A DNA stretch of 64,000 nt, taken from NCBI GenBank assembly GCA_016712885.1, contig JADJQF010000033.1:620001-684000 (forward strand). Reading direction: 5' to 3'. This document shows positions 1-8,111 of this stretch, piece after piece. Source of the stretch: Candidatus Flexicrinis proximus. GTDB taxonomy: Bacteria > Chloroflexota > Anaerolineae > Aggregatilineales > Phototrophicaceae. Numbering within the stretch: the first letter of the stretch is position 1; the number at the start of each line of letters is the position of its first letter. The notes beneath the pieces are model-generated. The model was not told the origin of the DNA. It searched no databases and worked only from the letters and a program-made list of their open reading frames with translations. The position numbers and the translations under genes are program-made.

Positions 1-677
1 ACTGGATGCTGGTCGGCAGCCTGAACGTGCCCGACTCGTTCGGTATCCCGACCAAAATGAGCAAGTCGCTGGGCAACTTCGTGACAATCAAGGACGCGCT
101 GGCGAAGTACCGTCCGGAAGTGATCCGGATGTTCGCCCTGAACGCGCACTATTCAAGCCCGGTGACCTACAGCGACGAGTCGATGCGCGGGGCGCAGGGC
201 GGCTGGGAACGGCTGAACAACGTGGCGTGGTTCGTCCGCAGCCGGCTGGCGGTGGCGCCGGCAGGATCTGACGGCAGCGGCTTCGTCGCGCGGCTGGACC
301 AGGCGCGGGCGGCATTCACCGACGCGATGAACGACGACTTTTCGGCGCCGCAGGCTATCGCAGTGCTGCAGGACCTGACCCGTGACGTGAACACGCTGCT
401 CAACAGCGATACAGCGGTAGGGCTCGAAACACTCAAGGCGATCGATACGCTGTATACTGAGCTGGCCGGGGATGTGCTGGGCGTTATCGCCCCACAGCAG
501 GCGGCAAGCGCGGATGCGGGCCGCGAGGCCGGGCTGATCGAACTGCTGATCGAAATGCGCAACGCGGCGCGCAAAGCCAAGAACTGGGCGGAGTCGGACC
601 GGATCCGCAACGAGCTGGCGGCGCTGGGCGTAGTGTTGGAAGACCGCGCCGACGGCACCGTCTGGAAAACCCAGTAA
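1..677 (+). CDS. cysS: Cysteinyl-tRNA synthetase, 3' part (partial)
   Basis: The reading frame is open from the window edge, so this is the C-terminal part of a class I synthetase that charges tRNA-Cys in the cytoplasm. The KMSKS signature lies at bases 54-68 in the context TKMSKSLGN, which is the usual CysRS form of the ATP-binding loop. It is followed by the helical DALR anticodon-binding region. The C-terminal end (ESDRIRNELAALGVVLEDRA) matches the family-typical tail. The zinc-binding and HIGH-containing N-terminal half lies outside the window. The ATG at position 6 is internal and is not a start. The downstream genes face the same way after a gap of about 120 nt. Confidence 0.95.
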   Translation, partial: WMLVGSLNVPDSFGIPTKMSKSLGNFVTIKDALAKYRPEVIRMFALNAHYSSPVTYSDESMRGAQGGWERLNNVAWFVRSRLAVAPAGSDGSGFVARLDQARAAFTDAMNDDFSAPQAIAVLQDLTRDVNTLLNSDTAVGLETLKAIDTLYTELAGDVLGVIAPQQAASADAGREAGLIELLIEMRNAARKAKNWAESDRIRNELAALGVVLEDRADGTVWKTQ

Positions 678-796
678 GACGACGTGATCGAGTATGTGGC
701 GCGCCGATAAGGTGCGACACGGCGAAAATACACCTTAACACGCTTCACCCGGCACTACACTTCGGCTCGACACAGGCGGCATTGGTAGGGGGGCGC

Positions 797-1489
797 ATGA
801 AGACAATCGGCTTAATCGGCGGCATCAGTTGGGAATCTTCGGCAGAGTACTACCGCCTGATCAACGAGGCCGTCAAAGCGCGCAAGAAGGGTTTTCATTC
901 GGCGAAGTGCCTGATGTGGAGTTTCGATTTTGCCGAGATTGAGGCGCTGCAGAAGAAAGGCGAGTGGGACAAGGCGGCCAAGATGATGGTGGACGCGGCG
1001 CACGCGCTCGAACGGGGCGGCGCGGACTGCATCGTGATCTGCGCCAATACGATGCACCGGATGGCGGGGGATGTTCAGGCGGCGGTGGATATTCCGCTGC
1101 TGCATGTGGCGGACGCGACTGCCCGCGCGGTCCTCGGCGCGCAGATCGGCCATGTCGGCCTGCTGGGCACGGTGTATACGATGGAGCAGAACTTCCTCAA
1201 GGGACGGCTGTCCGTCAAGCACGGACTCGAGGTGATGGTGCCGGACGCCGACGCGCGCAAGATCGTTAACGATGTGATCTACAAAGAGCTGGTCAAGGGC
1301 GTCGTGAAGAAGAAGTCGCGCGAGGCCTATCTGAAGATCATCGACGGGTTGGCGAAAGAGGGTGCGCAAGGCGTGATCCTCGGCTGCACGGAAATCGGCA
1401 TGCTGATCAAGCCCGGCGACGCCTCGATCCCGACTTTTGATACCACGACGCTGCATGCGGCGGCGGCGGTCGAATTCGCACTGGGGTAA
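797..1489 (+). CDS. Aspartate/glutamate racemase family protein
   Basis: A 230-residue cytosolic enzyme of the PLP-independent Asp/Glu racemase superfamily, which interconverts amino-acid enantiomers with a two-cysteine mechanism. Both cysteines are visible: one in VICANTMHRM (about residue 80) and one in ILGCTEIGML (about residue 195). The N-terminus MKTIGLIGGISWESSAEYY is typical of the aspartate racemase (YgeA/RacD) branch. I chose the ATG at 797 because a G-rich Shine-Dalgarno (aggggggcg) lies directly upstream; an in-frame TTG at 782 would add five residues and lacks one. The gene abuts rlmB, only 2 nt downstream. Substrate preference cannot be read from the sequence. Confidence 0.88.
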   Translation: MKTIGLIGGISWESSAEYYRLINEAVKARKKGFHSAKCLMWSFDFAEIEALQKKGEWDKAAKMMVDAAHALERGGADCIVICANTMHRMAGDVQAAVDIPLLHVADATARAVLGAQIGHVGLLGTVYTMEQNFLKGRLSVKHGLEVMVPDADARKIVNDVIYKELVKGVVKKKSREAYLKIIDGLAKEGAQGVILGCTEIGMLIKPGDASIPTFDTTTLHAAAAVEFALG

Positions 1490-1491
1490 AC

Positions 1492-2235
1492 ATGGAATTT
1501 CTTTACGGCCACTGGGCAGTCCTGGAGTGCCTGCGGGCGCGGCGGCGCAAGCCGGACCAACTGCTGCTGGGCGACAAGATCGAAGAAAAAGGCAAGGTCG
1601 CCGAGATCATCCATACGGCGCAGGCGCGCGGAATCCCGGTCAAGCGGGTTAACCGGCGCATCCTGGACGACCTTTCGGAAGGCTCGAACCACCAGAGCAC
1701 GATGCTGCGGGTCACGCCGTATCCCTACGTGGAACTGGACGAGGTGTTTGTGCTGGCGAAGGAACGCGAAGAACGCCCGTTCCTGCTGCTGCTCGATCTG
1801 CTCAAGGACCCGCAGAACGTCGGCGCACTGATGCGGGTGGCGGATGCGGTCGGCGTCCACGGGATCATCATGCAGGACCGCCGCGGTGTTTCGGTGACGC
1901 CTTCGGTCGTCAATGCTTCGTCGGGCGCGGTCGAACACCTGCAGGTGGTGCAGGTGGTCAACCTGGTCAATACGATGAAAGACCTCAAGAAGAACGATGT
2001 GTGGCTGGTCGGGCTGGAAGCGGGGCCGGACGTGCCGGCGCTCGAAAACAGCAACCTGAATATCGCCGTGGGTCTGGTGATGGGCAGCGAAGGCGACGGG
2101 ATGCGCCGGCTGGTGCGCGAGACGTGCGACATGCTGATGTCGCTGCCGATGCGCGGCCATGTCGCCAGCCTGAATGTCGCCACGGCGGGGGCGGTCGCGC
2201 TGTACGCGGCGTTCCAGGCCCGCGGATACAAATAA
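1492..2235 (+). CDS. rlmB: SpoU-family rRNA 2'-O-methyltransferase, RlmB-like
   Basis: A 247-residue SPOUT-class methyltransferase, most like the enzyme that methylates the ribose of G2251 in 23S rRNA using SAM. The N-terminal substrate-binding domain (about 1-75) begins with the typical YGHWAVLECL. The three SpoU motifs follow in order: DPQNVGALMRVADAVG (about 103-118), GLVMGSEGDGMRRLV (about 195-209) and SLPMRGHVASLNVATAGAV (about 217-235). The last contributes to the trefoil knot that binds SAM. It starts 2 nt after the racemase stop, so the two are probably co-transcribed. TrmH-type tRNA methyltransferases share these motifs, so the exact target is inferred from the N-terminal domain. Confidence 0.9.
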   Translation: MEFLYGHWAVLECLRARRRKPDQLLLGDKIEEKGKVAEIIHTAQARGIPVKRVNRRILDDLSEGSNHQSTMLRVTPYPYVELDEVFVLAKEREERPFLLLLDLLKDPQNVGALMRVADAVGVHGIIMQDRRGVSVTPSVVNASSGAVEHLQVVQVVNLVNTMKDLKKNDVWLVGLEAGPDVPALENSNLNIAVGLVMGSEGDGMRRLVRETCDMLMSLPMRGHVASLNVATAGAVALYAAFQARGYK

Positions 2236-2354
2236 CAGGCGCGGGCCGGGTGATTGGCCTGCGGGGCGGAACTCATCGCTTTCTTTTGTACACCCCTTGC
2301 ATGTGTGAGGTATCATAGAGGGACTTCGAGATTCCGTCGCAAGGCAGGATTATT

Positions 2355-2912
2355 ATGATTGACGATGTCCTCAAAGAAACGCGCGCCAAAATGAAGTCAA
2401 CGCTCAGCGTATACGAGCAGGACCTGCACGGCATACGCAGCAACCGGGCCAGCACAGGCCTGGTGGACCGCCTGGTCATCGACTATTACGGCCAGCCGAC
2501 CGAACTCCGGCAGCTCGCAAATATCTCCACCCCCGAACCCATGCAAATCCTGATTCGGCCGTTCGACTCCAGCGCGGTGAAAGCGATAGAAAAAGCGATC
2601 ATGGAGGCGAACGTCGGCGCCCGTCCGAACATTGACGGGTCGCAGCTGCGGCTGAATATGCCCGCACTGACCCGTGAGCGGCGTGTCGAACTGGTCAAAG
2701 TGCTGCACCGGCGCAGCGAAGACGCGCGGGTCAGCCTGCGCAATATCCGGCGCGGCGCGATGGACGACCTGAAGGAATTCGAAAAAGAGGGGCTGATCTC
2801 TGAAGACGATCTCGACCGCGGTGAGGAAGAAGTCCAGAAACTGACCGATTCGAACATGACGCAGATCGAAGAAATGACGAAAGCCAAAGAAAAAGAGATG
2901 ATGGAAGTGTAA
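2355..2912 (+). CDS. frr: Ribosome recycling factor
   Basis: A 185-residue protein of standard length for RRF, which with EF-G splits post-termination ribosomes. Family marks include the N-terminal helix with IRSNRASTGLVDRLVIDYYG, the segment LANISTPEPMQILIRPFD, and the charged coiled C-terminal helices (RRGAMDDLKEFEKEG). The start is supported by an AGGAT Shine-Dalgarno six bases upstream. In many bacteria the order is pyrH-frr-uppS-cdsA. Here uppS follows but pyrH and cdsA are not adjacent. Confidence 0.97.
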   Translation: MIDDVLKETRAKMKSTLSVYEQDLHGIRSNRASTGLVDRLVIDYYGQPTELRQLANISTPEPMQILIRPFDSSAVKAIEKAIMEANVGARPNIDGSQLRLNMPALTRERRVELVKVLHRRSEDARVSLRNIRRGAMDDLKEFEKEGLISEDDLDRGEEEVQKLTDSNMTQIEEMTKAKEKEMMEV

Positions 2913-2928
2913 ATAACACGTATACGTT

Positions 2929-3033
2929 GTTGGCCGTTAGCCTGCTGCTGCTGGCACACGGTGCTGAGACGGCGGAAACAGGGTTTCCGGCGCGGCGCCT
3001 GCGACAGACGATCACCGTAAGCTAACGGCCAAC
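2929..3033. repeat. Perfect 13-bp inverted repeat in the frr-uppS gap
   Basis: GTTGGCCGTTAGC at 2929-2941 is repeated as its exact reverse complement at 3021-3033, about 80 nt apart. The intervening sequence holds a smaller hairpin (ggaaac/gtttcc, near 2973-2988). As RNA this would fold into a long-stemmed structure in the uppS leader. It could be a structured leader, a processing site or a small mobile-element remnant; I do not recognise a known riboswitch. Confidence 0.6.
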
Positions 3034-3069
3034 TGCTCTATACCGATCTGTAAGCAGCAGCGAGTCTTT

Positions 3070-3864
3070 ATGGCCCAGCCCATCGCCGAACACATTGTAA
3101 AACCACCCGATCCGCGCCTGCCCGAGCGTGTGCCCCGGCACGTCGCGATCATCATGGACGGCAATGGGCGCTGGGCGCAGGCGCGCGGTAAATCGCGCAG
3201 CGCCGGACACCGCGCCGGAACCGAAAACCTGCGCACGATCATCAAAGCGGCAGTCGAGTTCGGCGTCGAAATCCTGACGATTTACGCATTTTCGACCGAG
3301 AACTGGGGCCGCCCGCGGCGCGAAGTGCGGCTGCTGCTGCGGATTCTGGAGATGGTGATCGAGCGCGAACTGCGCGAACTGCACGAGCAGGGCGTCCAGA
3401 TCCGGCACATCGGAGAACTGGACAACATCCCGCCGGGCATCGTACGGAAGGTACAGCACGCCTGCGTCTATACGCGGAACAACACGCGCCTGATCCTGAA
3501 TGTGGCGTTCAACTACGGCGGCCGCGACGAGATCGTGCATGCCGTGCGCAGGATCGTGCAGGATGGCATCCCGGCGGATAAAATCAACGAGGAGTTGATC
3601 GCGGGTTACCTGTACACCCGCGGCCTGCCCGACCCCGACCTGATCATCCGCACGAGCGGCGAACTGCGTGTCAGCAATTTTCTGATCTGGCAGGGGTCGT
3701 ACAGCGAGTACTACGCGACCGATACCCTGTGGCCGGATTTTAACCGCGAAGCATTCCTCGAAGCCCTGATCGATTACAGCCGGCGGCGGCGGCGGTTTGG
3801 ATTGACCGACGCGCAGATTGAAGGCGAAGACGACGAAGACGAAGAGTCAGACGGTTTAGCGTAA
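3070..3864 (+). CDS. uppS: Isoprenyl (undecaprenyl) diphosphate synthase
   Basis: A 264-residue cis-prenyltransferase that condenses IPP units onto FPP to make the long-chain lipid carrier for peptidoglycan and glycan assembly. The catalytic Asp lies in HVAIIMDGNGRWAQ (about 25-38). The substrate-binding segments LTIYAFSTENW and LIIRTSGELRVSNFLIWQ (about 190-207) and the C-terminal EYY/WPDF region are all present. The C-terminus ends in an unusual acidic tail (GEDDEDEESDG) beyond the usual fold. It follows frr after a 157-nt leader that carries a large inverted repeat. Confidence 0.95.
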   Translation: MAQPIAEHIVKPPDPRLPERVPRHVAIIMDGNGRWAQARGKSRSAGHRAGTENLRTIIKAAVEFGVEILTIYAFSTENWGRPRREVRLLLRILEMVIERELRELHEQGVQIRHIGELDNIPPGIVRKVQHACVYTRNNTRLILNVAFNYGGRDEIVHAVRRIVQDGIPADKINEELIAGYLYTRGLPDPDLIIRTSGELRVSNFLIWQGSYSEYYATDTLWPDFNREAFLEALIDYSRRRRRFGLTDAQIEGEDDEDEESDGLA

Positions 3865-3873
3865 GGCATACCA

Positions 3874-4836
3874 ATGTTCGCCACCACAGAAAATGTCAAG
3901 CAGGCGTTGACCGGTCAGAAGTACATCGCCAGCGACGACATCGCTACAGTCATGTATCTGGCCGAAAAGCTAGGAAAACCGGTGCTGGCTGAAGGGCCGG
4001 CAGGGGTCGGCAAGACCGAGCTGGCAAAGGCGTATGCCGGCGCAACCGGCCGCAAATTGATCCGGCTGCAGTGTTACGAGGGTCTGGACGAGTCGAAGGC
4101 GCTTTATGAGTGGGAGTACGCCAAGCAGATGCTGTATACCCAACTGCTGCGCGACAAGCTCTCGGATATGCTGTCGAGCGCAGGGACGCTGCGCGAAGCC
4201 GCCGACCGGCTGGGCGCGGAAGAGTCGGTGTTTTTCAGCGAGCGTTTCCTGCTGGCACGACCGCTGCTGCAGGCGCTGACCAGCGACGAGCCGGTGGTGC
4301 TGCTGATCGACGAAATCGACCGGGCCGACGCGGAGTTCGAGGCGTTCCTGCTGGAAATCCTGAGCGACTTTCAGGTGTCGGTGCCGGAGCTTGGCACGAT
4401 CAAGGCGCGTCACATGCCGACCGTGCTGCTGACAAGCAATAATACACGCGAGCTGAGCGAGGCACTCAAGCGCCGCTGCCTGTACCTGTTCGTCGATTAC
4501 CCGACGCAGGAAGCGGAACTGGCGATTGTGCGGCTGCGGGTACCGGACCTGAACGCCAAGCTGGCCCAGCAGGCCGTCGAGGTGGTGCAGAACCTGCGCC
4601 AGATGGACCTGAAGAAGGCGCCGAGCGTATCTGAGACGATCGACTGGGCGCGGGCGCTGGTGATGCTGAATGCCGACACGCTCGATAAGGACACGCTGCA
4701 AAACACGCTGACGGTGCTGCTCAAGCATGAAAGCGACGTCAACAAAGCCAAGCGACAGCTCATCGACGGCGGACGTCCGCAAGGCTTTGACCGCCCACGC
4801 CGGAATTTGCCGGGGGGCAAAGGCTTCAATAATTAA
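3874..4836 (+). CDS. MoxR-family AAA+ ATPase
   Basis: A 320-residue AAA+ ATPase of the MoxR/CoxD class, chaperone-like ATPases that usually mature or insert cofactors together with a von Willebrand A partner. Walker A is GPAGVGKTE (about 43-51), Walker B is VVLLIDEIDRAD (about 141-152), and a sensor-1 region reads LLTSNNTREL. A C-terminal lid and a basic tail follow. It starts 9 nt after uppS. No VWA gene follows; instead a MITE-like repeat with a nested IS begins within a few bases of the stop codon, so a partner may have been separated or be elsewhere. Confidence 0.88.
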   Translation: MFATTENVKQALTGQKYIASDDIATVMYLAEKLGKPVLAEGPAGVGKTELAKAYAGATGRKLIRLQCYEGLDESKALYEWEYAKQMLYTQLLRDKLSDMLSSAGTLREAADRLGAEESVFFSERFLLARPLLQALTSDEPVVLLIDEIDRADAEFEAFLLEILSDFQVSVPELGTIKARHMPTVLLTSNNTRELSEALKRRCLYLFVDYPTQEAELAIVRLRVPDLNAKLAQQAVEVVQNLRQMDLKKAPSVSETIDWARALVMLNADTLDKDTLQNTLTVLLKHESDVNKAKRQLIDGGRPQGFDRPRRNLPGGKGFNN

Positions 4837-4876
4837 CGTCAGTTATGGTTAACTTTGCGGGGTCCACCCCGGACCC

Positions 4877-5990
4877 TTGTATAGACTGGGGAGATAGGTA
4901 ACACAATGTTCGGGGACATAGGTAACAGTCTAGCCCTGCCTGAGATCAATCTCATGAACAGGATAACAACCATAATACACCGACCAGAGACCATCGGTGA
5001 GGGTTGGCCTTCAGGGCCCCGTTCGAGGCTGAAGGCTTTGCCAATCGACCAGTTTTGCCCTGAAACTATGGACCTGCTGGGAGACTTTGCGCAAGGGCCT
5101 GGCCGGATAGAGCAGCTCAGGCAGGCGGGAGGGGAGCGGACGCTGGGAACATAGCGGCTGGCGGGGACTTCGAGCGCCAGTGCGTGGTGGGGGCGCTCGG
5201 GTTGTAGGCGCCGCCAGCGGTCGAAATGCTGTTGCCATTGGCCCAGGCCTGGGCGGCTCGTCGTTGAGCGTTGGTGGTCTTCTCCTGGGTCGGGGGGGGT
5301 GTGATGCGGCGCAGCACGCGCAGGGGCCTGGCGGAGGCGCCCCAGGGGGACCGTTGTCGGCCAGGATCCATTCCGGAGGCCAAGCTCAAAGGCGTCAATC
5401 AGCAGCGATTGAACGGTGAGACGGCGGGTGTTGCTGCAGGCGGTCAAGTGAGCAAAACGGGAGTGGTCATCGAGCATAGTGAGGGAAACAGCGGCCAGAG
5501 CCAGAGCAAAGTCGCCTTTGAAATCCATCTGCCAGAGCTCGTTGGGCTGAGGGCGTTCGAAACGCTGGCAGGGCGATGAGCACTCTTTGGGCAGGATCGA
5601 GCAGGCCGTAGACGCAAGATGGCGGTTATGGTGCTGGCGAGGGGAGAGAAGAATGACCCTGATTGGCCAGCCAGGCGCGTTTTCGCCCGCCCCAAGCGGG
5701 ATGAACCAGGCGCGCCGAACGACGAGGTCTTCAATCTGGGGTCAGGCGACGGGGCTGGCGGAGCGTTCCGTCAGTCCCCTGCTCGCCCTCGGCGGCGAAG
5801 GGGAGCCACTTGCCGTTTTGCGGCTCACGCCAAAACGGGACTCAAAGCGGCGACGGAATATTGCCCGCTCAGAAAGTCGGAAATCATGTCCTACGCTGAG
5901 ACATCGCACTAAATGTGGGCCTCCTATTCCCAGTCCTCAGTGTTACCAATGTCTCCGAACAAGTGTTACCGATGTGTCCGGTCTATACAA
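4877..5990 (-). mobile_element. Decayed IS481-family insertion sequence
   Basis: The element is bounded by imperfect inverted repeats of about 50 bp. The left end (4877-4926) runs ttgtatagac...ggtaac. The right end (5942-5990), read in reverse complement, gives ttgtatagacc...ggtaac with only a few mismatches. Both ends carry the internal ggtaacac and tgttcgg blocks. Inside is a minus-strand DDE transposase broken into several frames. A short ccc on both flanks could be part of a target duplication, but it is too short to be sure. Confidence 0.8.
4945..5915 (-). pseudogene. IS481-type transposase, multiply frameshifted
   Basis: Read across frames on the minus strand, the order of an IS481 transposase is recognisable. 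First comes a helix-turn-helix (SGQYSVAALSSRFGVSRKTA). Next is HPAWGGRK. The integrase core begins QMDFKGDFALA and continues LTMLDDHSRFAHL. A degraded DNG-type block follows near MDPGRQRSPWG, then ERPHHALALEVPASRYVPS at the C-terminal side. Each block lies in a different frame from at least one neighbour, and stops interrupt the HTH part. The protein cannot be made intact, so the element could move only if helped in trans. Confidence 0.8.
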
Positions 5991-6147
5991 CCCTGGCAGG
6001 AGATGGCTCTCCTGCACCTCTCATATTGCCGATTTTGAGCGGTTTTGCCGCTCAAAATCGCAGATGAGGGGTCAAGGGGTGCAAACCCCTTGCGAAGTTT
6101 TGGAGGCGGCGCCTCCAAAAACAGGCGGCTTATCCATAACTGACGTA

Positions 6148-6325
6148 AATTAATGTGAGTTGTCGATAGTTTGGGGCTTTCACCCCGAACCGCAGCGGGA
6201 TGCAAATCCCTGCACCCTTCATTTGCCTCCGGCTTCGCAGGCTATGGGCGAGTCCAGGGGCCTAAGCCCTTTGGGGAAGTGCGGAGGCAAAGCCTCGGCG
6301 CGCCTTATCAATAGCTGACTTAATG
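6148..6325. repeat. MITE-like intergenic repeat, copy 2
   Basis: This copy directly follows copy 1 and shares its right boundary (taaattaatg). It begins with attaatgtgagttgtcgata and ends with the imperfect inverse near 6304-6325 (ttatcaatagctgacttaat). Inside are the family blocks: ggggctttcaccccgaacc, gcaaatccctgcacccttc, ttcgcaggctatgggcgagt and gtgcggaggcaaagcctc. It most resembles the copy at 62845-63030. No coding potential is seen. Confidence 0.7.
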
Positions 6326-6368
6326 AGCGGCCAGCGCCCAGTGACTGACTGGCGCAGGCCGCTTTTTT
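6326..6368 (+). terminator. Rho-independent terminator-like hairpin
   Basis: AGCGGCC at 6326 pairs with GGCCGCT at 6357-6363, with inner AGCGCC/GGCGC pairing, and is followed by six T on the + strand. It lies just beyond the aspS stop codon, so it separates the repeat patch from aspS and may also work weakly in the opposite direction. Confidence 0.6.
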
Positions 6369-6377
6369 GCTGGCTGC

Positions 6378-7669
6378 TCAGGGGGTCAGGCGTGACATAT
6401 CGCGCGGGAAGAGGGTGGCCTCACGCACGTTTGGCAGTTCGGCCAGGCGCGACACCCAGCGTTCCAGCCCGATAGCAAACCCGCCGTGCGGCGGCATCCC
6501 GTATTTGAACGCCTCCAGATAGCCCTCGAACGGCCCGGTGGGCATCCCACGCGCGGCCATAGCCGCCAGATAATCGGCGTAGAGGTGCAGGCGCTGACCG
6601 CCGGTGACCAGCTCCAGACCGCGGAAGAGCAGATCGAAGCTGGCGCTGTAGGTTGGACGCGCCGGATCGGGGTGCGTGTAGAACGGCCGCTTGGCAAGCG
6701 GATAGCCCTCGACGAACACGAAGTCGCTCTCGTATTCGCGCAGCGCCCACTCGCCCAGCCAGCGCTCGTGATTGGGCGCGAGGTCCGGCTCGGCGCGGCA
6801 GTCCTCGCCGGTTTCACGGTAGATCATCTCCAGCGCCTCTGTGAAGTGGATGACAGGGATTTCCGGCGGGATGCGGGGGATCACAATTCCCCAGAGGTTG
6901 AGGGCGCTGGCGGCTTTGGCGCGGAGTGTCGCGGTCATGCCGCGGATGACCTCGGTGAGCATCTGCATGACGTCGCGGTGGCTGTCGATGAAGCCGAACT
7001 CGACGTCGCAGGAGACATATTCGTTGAGGTGGCGGGGCGTGTCGTGCGGCTCGGCGCGGAACACGGGCGAGACTTCAAACACGCGCTCGAAGACGCCGAC
7101 CATGGTCTGTTTGTAGAACTGCGGGCTTTGCGCGAGGTAGGCTGGGCGGCCGAAATAGTCGATCTTAAAGACATTGGCGCCGCCTTCGGTAGCAGACGCG
7201 ACGATCTTGGGCGTCTGGATCTCGGTGAAGCCGAAACCGCGCAGCGTCGAACGGAAGCCCTCCATGCTGGCGGCCGACAGCTCGAACAGTGCGCGCTGGC
7301 GGGGATGGCGCAGGGACAAGGCCGCGTGATCGAGCAAGGTAGGAAGCTGGGCGTTGATCTGCGGACGGAACAGATCGAAGGGCGGTGGTTCCACGGCAGG
7401 CGAGACGACCGTCACCTGCGCGTTATGGATCTCGACGCCGCCGGGGGCTTTGGGTTCGGCCACGACGACGCCTTCGACGCTGACGACCGACTCGGCGAAT
7501 ACGCCGTCAAGCGCGGCGGGCGAGTCGACGATGACCTGCGCCATGCCTGAGCGGTCGCGGACGACCATGAAACCGAAGCCGCCCATCGGGCGCCAACGGT
7601 GCAGCCACCCGAGACGCAGACGGTTTCGCCGACGTGCCGGGCCAATTGGGATGCGAGAACGCGGGACAT
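6378..7669 (-). CDS. aspS: Aspartyl-tRNA synthetase, archaeal-type, with one frameshift
   Basis: A class II synthetase of about 430 residues that charges tRNA-Asp. It lacks the GAD insertion of ordinary bacterial AspRS, so it belongs to the short archaeal/AspRS2 type. That type is often non-discriminating and then works with GatCAB to make Asn-tRNA. Visible marks are the OB-fold (GWLHRWRPMGGFGFMVVRD), the motif 2 region (FEVSPVFRAEPHDTPRHLNE) and motif 3 (GGFAIGLERWVSRL). The start at 7669 follows a GGAGGTG Shine-Dalgarno. The N-terminus (MSRVLASQLARHVGETVCVSG) is one frame off the rest: a base is missing at the CCC run near 7606-7610. A longer in-frame start at 7871 lies inside the T-box and was rejected. 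A degraded second copy of the 3' end lies at 17.4 kb. Confidence 0.9.
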
Positions 7670-7691
7670 TGATGACACCTCCATATGGAAT

Positions 7692-7940
7692 CAAATCCCC
7701 CTCCGCTGCGGACGGAGGGGGATTCCGTGGTACCACCGCAGTTCGCCCTCGGCGCGCGGTGTCAGGCGCGCTCTGAGCCTCTAGGCCGGATAACGGCGGC
7801 AAACCGGCAGGGACTACTGGCCTCGCGGCGTTCTTCCCCACGCTCAGAAGTGTCATTCCCCGCACCGCCACTGACCGCGCTCACAGCCTTGGCGCGGCTC
7901 TCTGGACAGGGTAGAAACGGGTACTCGTCTCCCTCAACGC
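7692..7940 (-). promoter_or_regulatory. T-box riboswitch controlling aspS, specifier GAC (Asp)
   Basis: On the minus strand the leader begins with a stem I carrying AGTA (about 7922-7930) and the conserved AGAGAGCCG block (about 7895-7903). Then comes gaatGACac, with the likely specifier GAC at 7854-7852. The T-box sequence GGTGGTACCACGG at 7737-7725 precedes a strong terminator (atccccctccg/cggagggggat, 7695-7723) with a T-rich end. In this class uncharged tRNA pairs with the specifier and the T-box bulge and prevents termination. The GAC specifier indicates regulation by tRNA-Asp, not tRNA-Asn. Confidence 0.88.
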
Positions 7941-7949
7941 TTTGAATAG

Positions 7950-7978
7950 AGGGTAAGCCAAAACCGGCCCGGCGTCAA
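7950..7978 (-). promoter_or_regulatory. Candidate promoter for the aspS T-box leader
   Basis: On the minus strand TTGACG (7978-7973) is followed after 17 nt by TACCCT (7955-7950). The -10 is weak but the spacing is ideal, and the predicted start lies just before the T-box stem I. Confidence 0.5.
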
Positions 7979-8025
7979 CAAACGATATCGAGACCGGAGA
8001 AAACCTACGCTGATTAGAGTTCGAC

Positions 8026-8052
8026 TTGAAATAGAAGAATCCGTCATATAGT
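8026..8052 (+). promoter_or_regulatory. Weak promoter candidate for the flavin oxidoreductase
   Basis: TTGAAA at 8026 and TATAGT at 8047 are separated by 15 nt, which is shorter than usual. They lie about 60 nt before the gene start in an AT-rich stretch. Confidence 0.35.
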
Positions 8053-8111
8053 GAGTCGCAGCTGAATAAACAGCATTGGCATAACGCCACATTAATCAAA
8101 GGAAATCGACC

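Larger units (their letters stand above)
4831..6155. repeat. MITE-like intergenic repeat, copy 1, split by an IS
   Basis: The outer ends are inverted repeats: cgtcagttatgg near 4838-4849 and its reverse complement ccataactgacg near 6135-6146. The left arm continues into ggggtccaccccggaccc. That arm is interrupted at about 4876 by the IS and resumes at about 5991 with ccctggcaggagatgg and a GC-rich palindromic body. The body includes a long hairpin around gattttgagcggttttgccgctcaaaatc and ends in ggaggcggcgcctcc. The same body parts recur at other gene boundaries in this window. Confidence 0.7.

Noticed and set aside
2236..2354. A possible promoter before frr (TTGTAC and TATCAT)
   Set aside because: The 19-nt spacing and weak hexamers are not convincing enough to list.
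7670..7871. A longer aspS start at 7871
   Set aside because: The extension translates the T-box leader and terminator, and the real N-terminus is seen in another frame from 7669.
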